A stretch of 64,000 nt of DNA from an uncultured Christensenellaceae bacterium (GTDB taxonomy: Bacteria; Bacillota; Clostridia; Christensenellales; UBA3700), in assembly GCA_944380355.1 (NCBI GenBank), contig CALWHJ010000001.1, forward strand, positions 150,739 through 214,738, in the 5' to 3' direction. A model generated the notes under the pieces. The model did not search any database, had not been told where the DNA came from, and was given only the letters and a program-made list of their open reading frames with translations. Positions 8,695 through 17,742 of this stretch are shown one piece after another (the stretch's first letter is position 1; every line of letters begins with the position of its first letter). The position numbers and the translations under genes are program-made.

Positions 8695-9624
8695 TCAGTC
8701 GCCGTAGTCAAACTCTACTACCATCTCGGCAAAACCGATTACGTCAGCTTTAAGCACAAGGCTCTTGTCAACGTCGTTGTTCTGCGTGTAGTACGAAAGA
8801 ATATCTTCGTTGTAGATTTCCAAAGAGTCAACCTGCTGATTCTTCTTGGTATAAAGTACAGTCAGGCGGTCGTTGTCCATAGAATATACCTGATTCCAGT
8901 CATAGCTTATGTCTTCGCCGAAACCTGTCCAGAATTTCTTTTCAGCCGCAGCATTGGCATCTCTGGTTACCACGTTGCCGTTGCTGTCGTATACGGCTCT
9001 GGTCTCTATTCTCATAAAACGGTTGGAGAGCTTGAAGCTGTCATTGAGATAGAATCTCATACTGTCGCTTGCAGTAAGACCGTTGGCAAGAATATATTCG
9101 GAATTGATGTTGGCAAAGATGACCTCGATAGGATTGAATCCTTCGTTGAGCTGACTGTCTGCGGTAGGCTCTCCGTTGATGAGCTTGTATTCGAAAGTCT
9201 TATCTACGGTAAACTTTTCTCTATAGTTCTTTTTGTCGATATGCTTTACGTAATCTTCTCTCTTAACGTCCTTGAATACGGTAGTCTTTATCGTATAGTT
9301 TTGAGAATCTGTATACTCAACGTCGAAAGCCATAAAAGCAGTCATTTCTTCGTTATCGTCAGGCCAACCCTTAACGCTTGTCGAACCTCTGGTAATTTCT
9401 TTGGAATAGTAAGTGTATGCATATACAAAACTGGATTTCCAGCCGGTTGCAAACAATTTATCCATAAGAGTATTCAACGTTTCGGTATGTTCTGCGACTG
9501 CCGCATCGTTTTCTGCATAATACTCTTTTTCCTTTTCTTCAGCACTCTTGCAACCTACGAAAACAGTCATAAGAATGCATACCGTCAACATAAGAGATAC
9601 AATCAATATAAGTTTCTTCTTCAT
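8695..9624 (-). CDS. Lipoprotein of unknown function, co-transcribed with the sugar symporter
   Basis: 309 aa. The lipoprotein signal has the lipobox VFVGC with the Cys near residue 25, followed by a charged EEKEKE linker. The mature part is mixed alpha/beta with many Tyr, Asp and Asn residues and no metal or catalytic motif that I recognise. It starts 1 base after the symporter stop, so the two are translationally close and probably work at the same membrane. It does not resemble standard ABC solute-binding proteins in length or motif. A role in substrate capture for the locus is an inference. Confidence 0.75.
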   Translation of the reverse strand: MKKKLILIVSLMLTVCILMTVFVGCKSAEEKEKEYYAENDAAVAEHTETLNTLMDKLFATGWKSSFVYAYTYYSKEITRGSTSVKGWPDDNEEMTAFMAFDVEYTDSQNYTIKTTVFKDVKREDYVKHIDKKNYREKFTVDKTFEYKLINGEPTADSQLNEGFNPIEVIFANINSEYILANGLTASDSMRFYLNDSFKLSNRFMRIETRAVYDSNGNVVTRDANAAAEKKFWTGFGEDISYDWNQVYSMDNDRLTVLYTKKNQQVDSLEIYNEDILSYYTQNNDVDKSLVLKADVIGFAEMVVEFDYGD

Positions 9625-9625
9625 A

Positions 9626-11449
9626 TTATTTGTCCTCCTTTACGTCTTCAGCTTTTTCGCTCTTGACAGTCTTGGGCTTTGCCGTTCTCTTAGGCTTAGC
9701 GGGAGCAATGGGAGTCTCTTCAACTACGCTCTCTTGCGCTTGCTCAGAGTTTTCGCTTGCCTGAGCCTTCTCGGCTTTAGCTTTTGTCGATTTTCTCTTG
9801 GGCTTAGCGGGAGCTTCGTCAGCTACGAGAAGGCTTTCTTTAACCTCAGTCGCAGTAGCCTCCTGCTGATTTTTAGCCATTTCGACTTCTTTTTCGATGT
9901 CATCTATCGCTACCTTTTCGGCAACTACGGAATAGACGTCGGTTTCACCCTCTACGGCAAGACCTTCGAGTCTTTTTGCCTCTTCTAGACGCTTAACTGC
10001 AAGTCTGCCCTGTATCTCAGCCATCTTTTTACCGCTGAGCTTGTAGAACATAATAGGTATGATAGATACCAGGTTAAGTATAGCAGGTATAATCGTATAG
10101 ATTGCGAACAAACCGAACTTGGTGAAGTCAGACTGTACGGGCGTATGGTCGCTGAGGAAAGGAAGCGCCTGAGAGAAACCGAAGTAAACGAGCAAGTAGC
10201 TCATTACGTAATCCTTGAAACCTGAGGAAACTTTAGAACGCAAGCTCATAAGCGAGAAGGTAATACCTTCGCATCTGTCACCCGTCTTGTCTTCCCAGTA
10301 GTCGAGCGTATCGGTAGCCATAAGGTGAGGTATTACGTTGAGGATACCTACAGGAATCATCGCCGCAAACATCAGTATAGCTACGAGCCACCACCACGTG
10401 CCGCCTATCAAGTAGATAAAGAATATGATGGCAAGACCTATGGAGTGCCAGATAGTAGCGAATATAAACAGCTTTTTACTGTCCATCATCTTTCTGAGCT
10501 TAGGCGCAATCATCATACCTATCATCGACGCGATAGCACCGGGCAGAGCGAATATAATCTGCAAGGAACCGTTGTTGTATATGTAAGATACGACGTAAAT
10601 AATCATTGCGGAAACAAAGTTTCTGAAGAACGTCAGCAAGTTTGAACATATCAACAACAGGAACTGTTTGTTTTTGAACAGATATTTGAATCCTTCGAGA
10701 GTGCTGGGCGTACGGTCGGTAGGCTCGAGTCTTTCCTTGATGAACTTTGCACCGAGTAACATAAACACAGGTCCGAGAACGCCGATAACGAGTGCCATCA
10801 ACATATAAGAGTTGGGATAATCGTTTTTGGTAATGAGCAAGAACAACGTAATGAGTACAAGTGCCGACTGCTCGCCTATGCTTCCCAAAATACGGCTTAT
10901 GGAAATGATCTTTGCTCTTTCGTCGGTATTAGGGGAAGCAACGGCAGGCAAACCTTGGAGAGGAATACCGACGATTGAACCCAAAGCACTGTAAAGAAGA
11001 TATGTGATCCACATGAACGCTACCTTTGCGGTAGTTGAACCCATTGCCGAATAAATGCTGGGCATAAACATTATGATGGTCAAAACGCCCCAAGGTATAG
11101 CACCGAAGAACAAGAAAGGACGCATTTTACCCCACTTAGTTCTCGTCTTGTCGACGATAACGCCCATTGTAGGGTCATCGAGACCGTCGAAAATCTTGGA
11201 GACCAAGAACATTACGCCGACTTGCGTAGCAGGAATACTTACGCAGACGGTGTAGAAAAACAGCAAGTAGCCTTGTACAAGACCGGTTACCGCACTGGAA
11301 GCAAACTGAGCGAGAGAAAAGAATACATAATCTCTCATTTTCAGATACTTCTTGTTGGCAAGATCGTCGTCGGACATCCCGCCGGAGGGCTCTTCTTGAA
11401 TAGGCATAGCCTCATCAACAAAGCCTTCTTGTTGAACATTTTCTTCCAC
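9626..11449 (-). CDS. GPH-type sugar:cation symporter (MFS) with charged C-terminal tail
   Basis: 607 aa. Residues about 30-480 contain twelve predicted membrane helices of the glycoside-pentoside-hexuronide (GPH) symporter family, including the DDPTMGVIVDKTRTKWGKMRPF loop region near residues 90-115 typical of MelB/UidB/XynB-type carriers. It should import a glycoside, pentoside or hexuronide with Na+ or H+. The last ~120 residues are not membrane-spanning: an amphipathic stretch followed by a Lys/Ala/Glu/Pro-rich tail with repeated AKPKR elements, absent from typical family members. The start is a GTG with GGGGAGG 6 bases upstream. Hexuronide import would fit the glucuronate genes nearby. 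Confidence 0.88.
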   Translation of the reverse strand: MEENVQQEGFVDEAMPIQEEPSGGMSDDDLANKKYLKMRDYVFFSLAQFASSAVTGLVQGYLLFFYTVCVSIPATQVGVMFLVSKIFDGLDDPTMGVIVDKTRTKWGKMRPFLFFGAIPWGVLTIIMFMPSIYSAMGSTTAKVAFMWITYLLYSALGSIVGIPLQGLPAVASPNTDERAKIISISRILGSIGEQSALVLITLFLLITKNDYPNSYMLMALVIGVLGPVFMLLGAKFIKERLEPTDRTPSTLEGFKYLFKNKQFLLLICSNLLTFFRNFVSAMIIYVVSYIYNNGSLQIIFALPGAIASMIGMMIAPKLRKMMDSKKLFIFATIWHSIGLAIIFFIYLIGGTWWWLVAILMFAAMIPVGILNVIPHLMATDTLDYWEDKTGDRCEGITFSLMSLRSKVSSGFKDYVMSYLLVYFGFSQALPFLSDHTPVQSDFTKFGLFAIYTIIPAILNLVSIIPIMFYKLSGKKMAEIQGRLAVKRLEEAKRLEGLAVEGETDVYSVVAEKVAIDDIEKEVEMAKNQQEATATEVKESLLVADEAPAKPKRKSTKAKAEKAQASENSEQAQESVVEETPIAPAKPKRTAKPKTVKSEKAEDVKEDK

Positions 11450-11548
11450 TCAAAACCTCCCCTTGCAATATAATTGCATTGATTAATTTGATTATTGATT
11501 ATAGGTTTTTACCTACAAGTTTGACTTAAAATTTACCTTACCTCGTCC

Positions 11549-11577
11549 ATTATAACAAAATATAAATCTTTTATCAA
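11549..11577 (-). promoter_or_regulatory. Promoter of the symporter gene
   Basis: Minus-strand TTGATA (11572-11577) and perfect TATAAT (11549-11554) with 17-base spacing. The roughly 90-base leader contains a small palindrome (TAGGT AAAA ACCTA) that could bind a regulator. The symporter and lipoprotein genes can thus be transcribed independently of the upstream glycosidase. Confidence 0.65.
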
Positions 11578-11654
11578 ACGATAGATTATCCTTTTGCGTA
11601 AAATATTATAATTATTATTTATATTAACAAACTGCCGAGGTTACGACGCGTGCT

Positions 11655-13589
11655 TTACTTTTTCGCAAGCGTCTTTCTGAAAAAGTTACCGTCGGGATAA
11701 CTGAGCACAAACGCGCCCGTACTGCTCCACGCTTGAAGCATCGAACCGTCGGGATGTACGGGGCTGAAAAACTCGATAGGAGTGTAATTGCCCTTCTGAA
11801 TGTTGTACTCAAACCATCTCGTAAGCGGATAGATGTAATCCATTCCGTGCATAAGTTTCGCATAAGCGTAAACACAGGAAAGATAAGGCCAGTCTCCGCC
11901 GTTGTGATAATAATAAGGAAGCGAGGACTTCTGCACGATGTCTCTCGTGTTTTTGTAGAAAGGATATACGCTGAGCGTACCGAAATCGCCTGCGCCCTGC
12001 TCCTTGTTGTTTTTGCTTTCGAGGAGTCTTTCCATATTTTCGAGCACGCGCTTTGCTCTGTTGTCATCGGCGATGCCGAAGAGTACGGTGACTACGGTAT
12101 CGATGGAAAGGTTGTCTTCCACAAACTTATCGCTCTTGTAGTTGACGTACCACCCCTTCTCCTCGTCCCAGAGCAAATCGTTGATGGATTTGACTACCTT
12201 TTCGTAATGCTGAGCGTACTCCTCTGCCTTCTGCGCATTGCCGAGGCAGTTCTTGTATATTTCGCTCATGGCGAAGAGTGCCCTCGCGTAGAGCGCTTCG
12301 TCATAGGTGCAGTAGATTGATCTGAACACGTTGTCGCACCAGTCGCGTCTGTTGTATTCGCCGCCCTTGACGAGAAGTCCCGTAGAATCGGTCTCCTTCA
12401 TAAGTCTTTTGAGTACGAGATTGGCGCTGTCGATTACCTTGCCCGCTTTTACTTTTTCAGTGAGTACGGAATAGTCGCCGGTATGTACGAGATAGTCGTA
12501 GAGCATAAGCACGAAGAAGGAAGGCGAATCGTAGTGGTCGCCCCAGTAGTTCTTGAAGTTGAACTTGACTGCGGAAGGACACTGACCTTTCTTGCTGATG
12601 CCGTTGGCGAGAGTAATGATTTCGTTGCGCACGAGTTCGGGCTTGACAGGCAGTACGCTGAGCACCGTCCAATAAGCGTCGCGGTAATACGTACGCGCAG
12701 GGAACTGATATACTATGCCTGCGAGGAATCCCTTGAATTTGCCGAGTTCCTTGTAGTTGGACAAAGAAGTGTTGAGCAGGGACTTGTAGTAAGCGTTGAG
12801 GAACTTGTCTTCGAGTTTGTGAGGACAAGCGAGTTCGCTCGCATATTTGTCGCAGTCTTTGAGTGCGTTATCGAAGTTTTTGAGCGCTTCTCTGACGTCG
12901 CAGAAAGTAAAGTCGCTTCGCGTGCCTGCGCTCATTACGTATCTGAACACTCTCGTTTCACCCTTCTTGACTTCGCCGCCGTAAGAGAACTGATTGTAAA
13001 AACCTCTCTCGCTTTCGAGTCCTTCGAGAGGACAGTTGGAAGCCACGTCGATATAGAAGTCTCCCATAACGTCGCCCTTCATATAACTGAACTTTTCGCC
13101 GCTCTCCAAAGACTTTTTGTTCTTTTTGAGAAGTCCGCCGATAATCTTGGCTATATTGCCGGCAGACAGACGGTTGGCGAGAAGCTGCTGAACGTAGGAA
13201 GCGTAATCCACGCCGAAGTTGGTGACGTTGTCAAAATACAAGTCCTCTTTTGCGGTGATTTTGTTTTCTACGTAGATGCAGTTGTGAACGGTGTCGAGAA
13301 ACTGAGTTATCTCAAAATCGGCGTTCATTTCGCAAAAAGACGTAATCTGCTTTTTGCCGAGCATCTTGACCGTCTTGTCACTCATATAGCCGATAGGTTG
13401 ATGATTGATTGAAAACAAGGGATAAAAGGCGGTAAAGACGGAATATTTGTTCATTACGGCGTATTTGGAGATACCGCCTCTTCCGTCGAACTGCGCCGTG
13501 ATAAGATTGTTGGCTACGTCGTAACAAACTTTTTTGTGAAACTTTTCAGATGCTACGATTTCACCCTGTAAGCTGTACTTGACTGGCAT
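11655..13589 (-). CDS. Putative (alpha/alpha)6-barrel glycoside hydrolase
   Basis: 644 aa, no signal peptide, so cytoplasmic. The N-terminal ~230 residues look like a beta-sandwich. The C-terminal ~400 residues show the regular aromatic-rich helices of six-hairpin glycosidases. Supporting motifs are RDAYW at 303-307 (compare the RDxxW motif of trehalase, GH63 and glycogen-debranching glucosidases), the NYWGDHYDSPSFF loop, RRDWCDN and NGGDWPY near the C-terminus. The exact GH family is not certain. In context it would hydrolyse an oligosaccharide brought in by the neighbouring symporter. It starts at an ATG preceded by GGAAGG. Confidence 0.7.
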   Translation of the reverse strand: MPVKYSLQGEIVASEKFHKKVCYDVANNLITAQFDGRGGISKYAVMNKYSVFTAFYPLFSINHQPIGYMSDKTVKMLGKKQITSFCEMNADFEITQFLDTVHNCIYVENKITAKEDLYFDNVTNFGVDYASYVQQLLANRLSAGNIAKIIGGLLKKNKKSLESGEKFSYMKGDVMGDFYIDVASNCPLEGLESERGFYNQFSYGGEVKKGETRVFRYVMSAGTRSDFTFCDVREALKNFDNALKDCDKYASELACPHKLEDKFLNAYYKSLLNTSLSNYKELGKFKGFLAGIVYQFPARTYYRDAYWTVLSVLPVKPELVRNEIITLANGISKKGQCPSAVKFNFKNYWGDHYDSPSFFVLMLYDYLVHTGDYSVLTEKVKAGKVIDSANLVLKRLMKETDSTGLLVKGGEYNRRDWCDNVFRSIYCTYDEALYARALFAMSEIYKNCLGNAQKAEEYAQHYEKVVKSINDLLWDEEKGWYVNYKSDKFVEDNLSIDTVVTVLFGIADDNRAKRVLENMERLLESKNNKEQGAGDFGTLSVYPFYKNTRDIVQKSSLPYYYHNGGDWPYLSCVYAYAKLMHGMDYIYPLTRWFEYNIQKGNYTPIEFFSPVHPDGSMLQAWSSTGAFVLSYPDGNFFRKTLAKK

Positions 13590-13687
13590 AATTACCTTCC
13601 TTAAATTTGATTATTGTTCGATATTATCGATTTATGAATATTGTGACTTCTGCGCTTTGTGCGAGAGTGTAAACACGCGCCGACGCA

Positions 13688-13704
13688 CGCCGTCTTTGAC
13701 GGCG
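13688..13704. other. GC-rich hairpin between oxidoreductase and glycosidase genes
   Basis: A perfect 7-bp stem CGCCGTC/GACGGCG with a TTT loop lies within a longer imperfect GC-rich inverted repeat, in the 129-base gap after the oxidoreductase stop. There is no good T tract on the minus strand, so it may be a processing or attenuation hairpin rather than a full terminator. Confidence 0.5.
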
Positions 13705-13718
13705 CACGCCCTGCAAAT

Positions 13719-14909
13719 TTATTTCACTTCTTTTACGCTGTTCTTTTTCTCTTCTTCGATGCGCTTTTGAAGTTCTGCATAATAGAGATCTTCAAATCCT
13801 TTTTCGTCGGGAGAAACGGTTCTGCCCAACCATCCCGAGAGATGTATCGCATTGGAGAAAGTAAGTCCGTTGAGACCTTCTTCGTAGTTGCCGATGAGTT
13901 TGTCTTCGAGACCGAGCACTACTTTGGAGAAGTTGCGAATTACGTTGATGTGCTGACCTTTATCGATGAGAAGTCCTTTGAGGATTTCGCCGAGAGTAAA
14001 CTTGACGGTTATCTTCTTGTTTTTGGGCTTACCCATAAATACGGTGTTGGTCTTGGAGAATTCGGGCTCGGGCATTTCGAGTTTGGTAAATTCGAGTTTC
14101 ATGCCGAAATCGCTGCCGCCCGAAATTACCATCTTACCGCCGTCGCCGGAGATTTCCAGTCTGTTGGTACCGGGAGCGTCGTGAGTGGACGTAATGAATA
14201 CGCCCGTCGCACCGTTTTCGAAAGTACACATTGCGGTAACGTCGTTTTCGACGTTAATCTGTCTTCCGACCGTCTTTGCGACTGCGTTTACACTCGTAAT
14301 CTTGCTGTTTGCGAGCCACGTGAAGAGGTCGAGTTGGTGAGGGTCCTGATTGATGAGAACGCCGCCGCCTTCGCCTGCCCAGGTGCCTCTCCATCCGCCC
14401 TGCGAATAGTATGCCTGAGGTCTGTACCAGTTGGTGATTATCCAAACGATTCTTTTGAGTTTGCCGAGTTCGCCCGCGTCGATAATGGCCTTTGCAGCCT
14501 TATAAATCTTGCTGGTTCTCTGGTTGTAGAGCAAACCGAATTTTACGTTGGGTCTTTCCTTTTTAGCGTATTCTGCCACTTCTCTTACCGCTTTGGTATA
14601 TACGCCTGCGGGCTTGTCGCTCAAAGTATTGATATTGAGTTCGAGCGCGCGCTTTGCGATTACGGGGTGAGCGTAGTGAGGCGTATCAATGATTACGGCG
14701 TCGATGAGTCCGCTCGTGAGCATATCTTCGTAGTTGTCGAATACCTTGACCTTATCGCCGAATTTGTTTTTCGCCCATTCTCTTCTGTCTGCCGCGATAT
14801 CGCATACTGCGGCGAGAGTAGCGTTTTTGTCCATACCCGCAAACAGTTTGCTTGCGTAGCCGCTACCCTGTTTGCCTATACCTACTATTCCGTATCTGAC
14901 CTTTTGCAT
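13719..14909 (-). CDS. Gfo/Idh/MocA-family oxidoreductase (copy 1)
   Basis: 396 aa. An N-terminal Rossmann NAD(P)-binding fold begins YGIVGIGKQGSGY. A conserved catalytic-region motif reads SDKPAG where the family usually has EKP. The C-terminal alpha/beta dimer domain carries GGWRGTWAGEGGG and NQDPHQLDLF, where Lys and His form the active site. The family oxidises or reduces sugars, inositols or glycosides at one hydroxyl. It is closely similar to copy 2 (15920-17080) in the GGWR...GEGGG region, suggesting duplication. Start ATG chosen 6 bases after AAGGAGG; it lies one base beyond the stop of the isomerase gene, so the two are tightly coupled. Substrate unknown. Confidence 0.88.
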   Translation of the reverse strand: MQKVRYGIVGIGKQGSGYASKLFAGMDKNATLAAVCDIAADRREWAKNKFGDKVKVFDNYEDMLTSGLIDAVIIDTPHYAHPVIAKRALELNINTLSDKPAGVYTKAVREVAEYAKKERPNVKFGLLYNQRTSKIYKAAKAIIDAGELGKLKRIVWIITNWYRPQAYYSQGGWRGTWAGEGGGVLINQDPHQLDLFTWLANSKITSVNAVAKTVGRQINVENDVTAMCTFENGATGVFITSTHDAPGTNRLEISGDGGKMVISGGSDFGMKLEFTKLEMPEPEFSKTNTVFMGKPKNKKITVKFTLGEILKGLLIDKGQHINVIRNFSKVVLGLEDKLIGNYEEGLNGLTFSNAIHLSGWLGRTVSPDEKGFEDLYYAELQKRIEEEKKNSVKEVK

Positions 14910-14910
14910 A

Positions 14911-15885
14911 TTAAGCCTCCTTCTTTGCTTTCTTGGAATCTTTGAGCGCCTCTTCTGCGTTGGCAATCATTTGTTTGAGCGCTTCGTACTGCCAATCCAT
15001 CATCTGGCGTCTGGAAACGGGCTGAGTATGACCTATACCCTTTGCCTCGTCTATTCTGTGGAAAATCTTTCTCCACTTGTCGATATGTTCGAACTTGATG
15101 CCGAAGAACAGCCAGCCTATGCGGTGGAAAAGTTTCTTATTGTCGGCATACTTGCCCGTATGAGGCTCCATGGTCATGAAACCGTCGTAGCCTCTCTTGA
15201 CGAGGTCGTTGACAACGTTTTGATAGTCGCCTATGCCAAGACCGAGGGGTACCTCAACCTTTTCGGGAGAACAGTCTTTGACGTGATAGTATACGGTTAC
15301 GTCTTTGAGCATCTCGTATGCGGAAGGCACGTCCACTCCGCACTGTACGTAGTTGGAAGCGTCAAAGCAAAGTTGGAACTGAGGGTCGTTGATTTCCTTG
15401 TAGAGTTGGAGAACTCTCTCGGGAACGTCCGCCCAGATTCTCTTCTCGTTTTCGTGGAGAAGCACCACGTCCGTACCCTTGACTTTTTCGAGGAAGCCTC
15501 TTATTCTCTTGACCACTACGGGGAAATCCAAATCGTACTTACCGCTCAGACCTCTGAACGAAAACATACGTATGTATTTGCAGCCCATCAGCTGACAAAT
15601 CTTGACGAGTTCTTCGAGTTTTTTGAGTTGGGACTCGTAAGCCTTGTCGTCGTAAAGACCTATCTTACCGATAGGCGAGCCTATCGAAGAAAACTTCACG
15701 CCGTACTCGTCGAGCATGGGCTTGACATCCTTTTCAAACTCTTCGAGCGTGTAGTCGGCAATATTTTTGCCGTTTATTTTTCTGGGACAGAGATAACTTT
15801 CTCCGTACGCCTTGACGGTTTCGAGCTGAGTCTTCAAATCTCCGCTGACTTCGTCATAAAATCCTGAAATTTTGATATTAGCCAT
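14911..15885 (-). CDS. Sugar phosphate isomerase/epimerase-like TIM-barrel protein
   Basis: 324 aa of the xylose isomerase-like/AP endonuclease 2 TIM-barrel superfamily. The expected metal ligands appear in order: Glu in LLHENE, Asp in CFDASNY, His in YYHVKDC, and Glu in MTMEPHTG. Members isomerise or epimerise sugars, inosose and keto-sugars, and often act next to Gfo/Idh/MocA dehydrogenases as here. The protein ends in a Lys/Ala-rich tail. It is flanked on both sides by oxidoreductase genes and nearly touches the downstream one. An oxidise-then-isomerise step on one substrate is a reasonable inference; the substrate is not known. Confidence 0.87.
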   Translation of the reverse strand: MANIKISGFYDEVSGDLKTQLETVKAYGESYLCPRKINGKNIADYTLEEFEKDVKPMLDEYGVKFSSIGSPIGKIGLYDDKAYESQLKKLEELVKICQLMGCKYIRMFSFRGLSGKYDLDFPVVVKRIRGFLEKVKGTDVVLLHENEKRIWADVPERVLQLYKEINDPQFQLCFDASNYVQCGVDVPSAYEMLKDVTVYYHVKDCSPEKVEVPLGLGIGDYQNVVNDLVKRGYDGFMTMEPHTGKYADNKKLFHRIGWLFFGIKFEHIDKWRKIFHRIDEAKGIGHTQPVSRRQMMDWQYEALKQMIANAEEALKDSKKAKKEA

Positions 15886-15919
15886 AATATCCTCCCGATA
15901 TTTTTATGTATTATTCGCT

Positions 15920-17080
15920 TTAAGCGTTTGTGTTCTCTTTTTTGATTGCCGACTTTTCCTCGGCTATTTTTTTGTTGAGTGCTTTGACGTATTCTTGCGT
16001 ATCGACGGGGACTTTTACTTGAGCACCTTTCCACGCCGACATATTGATTGCGTTGATAATAGTCAATCCGTTTATTCCGTCGTTTACGTCGGCTATAAGA
16101 CGAGACTTGTCCCTCGTAGCGATAACTTCGACAAAATTGTTGAGCACTCGTGCCTGCTGACCGTTGATACCGTCGTATATGAGTCGGAAAAGTCCGTAGG
16201 AATAAGTATACTTCTTGCGCTTTTTATCTTCTCTGTTGCCGTAGTCTCTCTTTGCACGCGCGTTGACCGTGGGCTCGGGATATTTGTTGAGATAATATAT
16301 CATCTTGTGCTTGTCTATGACTATCTTACCGTTTTCGCCCGCGATCTCCAATCTGTTGGTGCCCGGCAATTCGTGCGTACTCGCCGTGAATACGCCCTCG
16401 AATCCTTCGTAACTCATTATTGCCGTAACATCGTTTTCCGTAGTGATGTCTCTGCCCACCGTCTTGCATACCGCATAGATTTGCGAAGGCATTCCTAAGA
16501 GCCACTGCCATATATCGAGTTGATGTACGCATTGATTGATGAGCGTGCCGCCGCCTTCGCCCGACCAGCTGGCTCTCCATCCGCCCATGTTGTAATAGTA
16601 CTGCGAACGGTACCAGTCCGTAACAATGAAATTTACTCTCTTTACGGGGCCTATCTTTCCCTCGTCTATAAGCTGCTTTGCTTTTGCATACATTCTGTTG
16701 GTGCGCTGATTGAGCATCATCGCGCCTATAAGGTCAGGTTTTTTTACAAGTATTTCCCGCAGGCTTTCCGCCTCTTTGACGGTTACGCTGACAGGCTTTT
16801 CTATAAGAAAATCCATATCCCTGTTTGCGCAGTCCTTCGCTATCTCGATATGAGAGTAATGAGGCGTCGCGATGATTACGCCGTCGGGCTTTTCATTATC
16901 GAGCATCTCAATTCTGTCGGTATAGCCTTTTACTTTATACTTGACGCAAAACGCGTCGAGCACGCTTTTGTCCGTATCGCACACGGCGACAAGCATAGCA
17001 TGTTTTACTACGCCTTTGAGAATATTGCGGGCGTGCCTTCCGCCCATTCTGCCTATACCGATTACCGCAAGTCTTTTCAT
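15920..17080 (-). CDS. Gfo/Idh/MocA-family oxidoreductase (copy 2)
   Basis: 386 aa. Rossmann motif VIGIGRMGGRH, catalytic-region IEKPVS, and GGWRASWSGEGGG then NQCVHQLDIW in the C-terminal domain. This pattern is shared with copy 1, so the two are recent paralogues. It ends with a Lys/Glu-rich tail. Start ATG chosen with GGAG 4 bases upstream; the frame stays open upstream to 17251 but that part overlaps the GDPD-like gene and is Arg-rich nonsense. Probably acts on a sugar or sugar derivative with NAD(P). Two such paralogues in one operon may oxidise one position and reduce another. Confidence 0.88.
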   Translation of the reverse strand: MKRLAVIGIGRMGGRHARNILKGVVKHAMLVAVCDTDKSVLDAFCVKYKVKGYTDRIEMLDNEKPDGVIIATPHYSHIEIAKDCANRDMDFLIEKPVSVTVKEAESLREILVKKPDLIGAMMLNQRTNRMYAKAKQLIDEGKIGPVKRVNFIVTDWYRSQYYYNMGGWRASWSGEGGGTLINQCVHQLDIWQWLLGMPSQIYAVCKTVGRDITTENDVTAIMSYEGFEGVFTASTHELPGTNRLEIAGENGKIVIDKHKMIYYLNKYPEPTVNARAKRDYGNREDKKRKKYTYSYGLFRLIYDGINGQQARVLNNFVEVIATRDKSRLIADVNDGINGLTIINAINMSAWKGAQVKVPVDTQEYVKALNKKIAEEKSAIKKENTNA

Positions 17081-17115
17081 ATTTCTCCGACTGTGATTGT
17101 TGTTTGAGTTGATTG

Positions 17116-17742
17116 TTACGCTTCGACGTATTTTCTCACGTCGAGAGGTCTGTTGGTAGTGATGTTGCCGTCTATCTTCTTGGCGTACTTTTTCATTACC
17201 TCTTCGTCGTCTATCGTAAATACGCTGAGTTTCAAGTCGTACTTCCTGCACTCTTCGAGAAACTCGTCGTCAATCTTGGTATACTTTATATTCAAACCCG
17301 CAAAGTGAGGATTGGAAAAACTGTCGAGAAGTTCTTTGAGCGCCTTGACGTTTTTGGTGACGTATTTCAATCCCATACGGTTGAACCAGACTTGTCCGCA
17401 GTCCACGTACTGGCTGTCGCTGAGTCTCGCTTCGCCCGTGAAAATCAGATATTCCTCGACGCCTATCTCCTTCGCAAGGGCGATTACGTCACGTATGATG
17501 CCCGTCTGTTTGAGGTCGCAGTTTATCTTGATTTTCTTCTTTTTGACGACTTCGAAAGCGTATTTCAATGTGAGTTTTTTCTTATATCCGAAAGGCGAAG
17601 GCAGATGCGAAAGATAGAGTAAATCTCCCTTCTTCCATATATCCACTTCGATGGCGTCGGCTTTGTATTTGTCGATATTGTCGAAATACGCCTGAGTATT
17701 TCGACCGGTATTCATCGCTCCGCCGTGTGCAGTAATCATCAT
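17116..17742 (-). CDS. GDPD/PLC-like TIM-barrel protein
   Basis: 208 aa, short for the family. It resembles glycerophosphodiester phosphodiesterases: an N-terminal AHGG (the family usually has HRG), the EVDIW strand with the metal-binding Glu and Asp, LSHLPSP with the second catalytic His, and a C-terminal TTNRP, as in GDPDs. INCDLKQTG replaces the usual LNIEIK segment. Replacement of the Arg next to the first His suggests a changed substrate. Start chosen at the ATG at 17742, which overlaps the PHP gene stop as ATGA with GGAG 8 bases upstream, so the two are translationally coupled. A role in releasing a phosphodiester-linked sugar is only a guess. Confidence 0.78.
   Translation of the reverse strand: MMITAHGGAMNTGRNTQAYFDNIDKYKADAIEVDIWKKGDLLYLSHLPSPFGYKKKLTLKYAFEVVKKKKIKINCDLKQTGIIRDVIALAKEIGVEEYLIFTGEARLSDSQYVDCGQVWFNRMGLKYVTKNVKALKELLDSFSNPHFAGLNIKYTKIDDEFLEECRKYDLKLSVFTIDDEEVMKKYAKKIDGNITTNRPLDVRKYVEA

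Noticed and set aside
12483..13412. Plus-strand open frame of 309 codons opposite the glycosidase gene
   Set aside because: It is the antisense of a well-supported gene, with Val/Glu/Arg-rich composition produced by the complementary codons.
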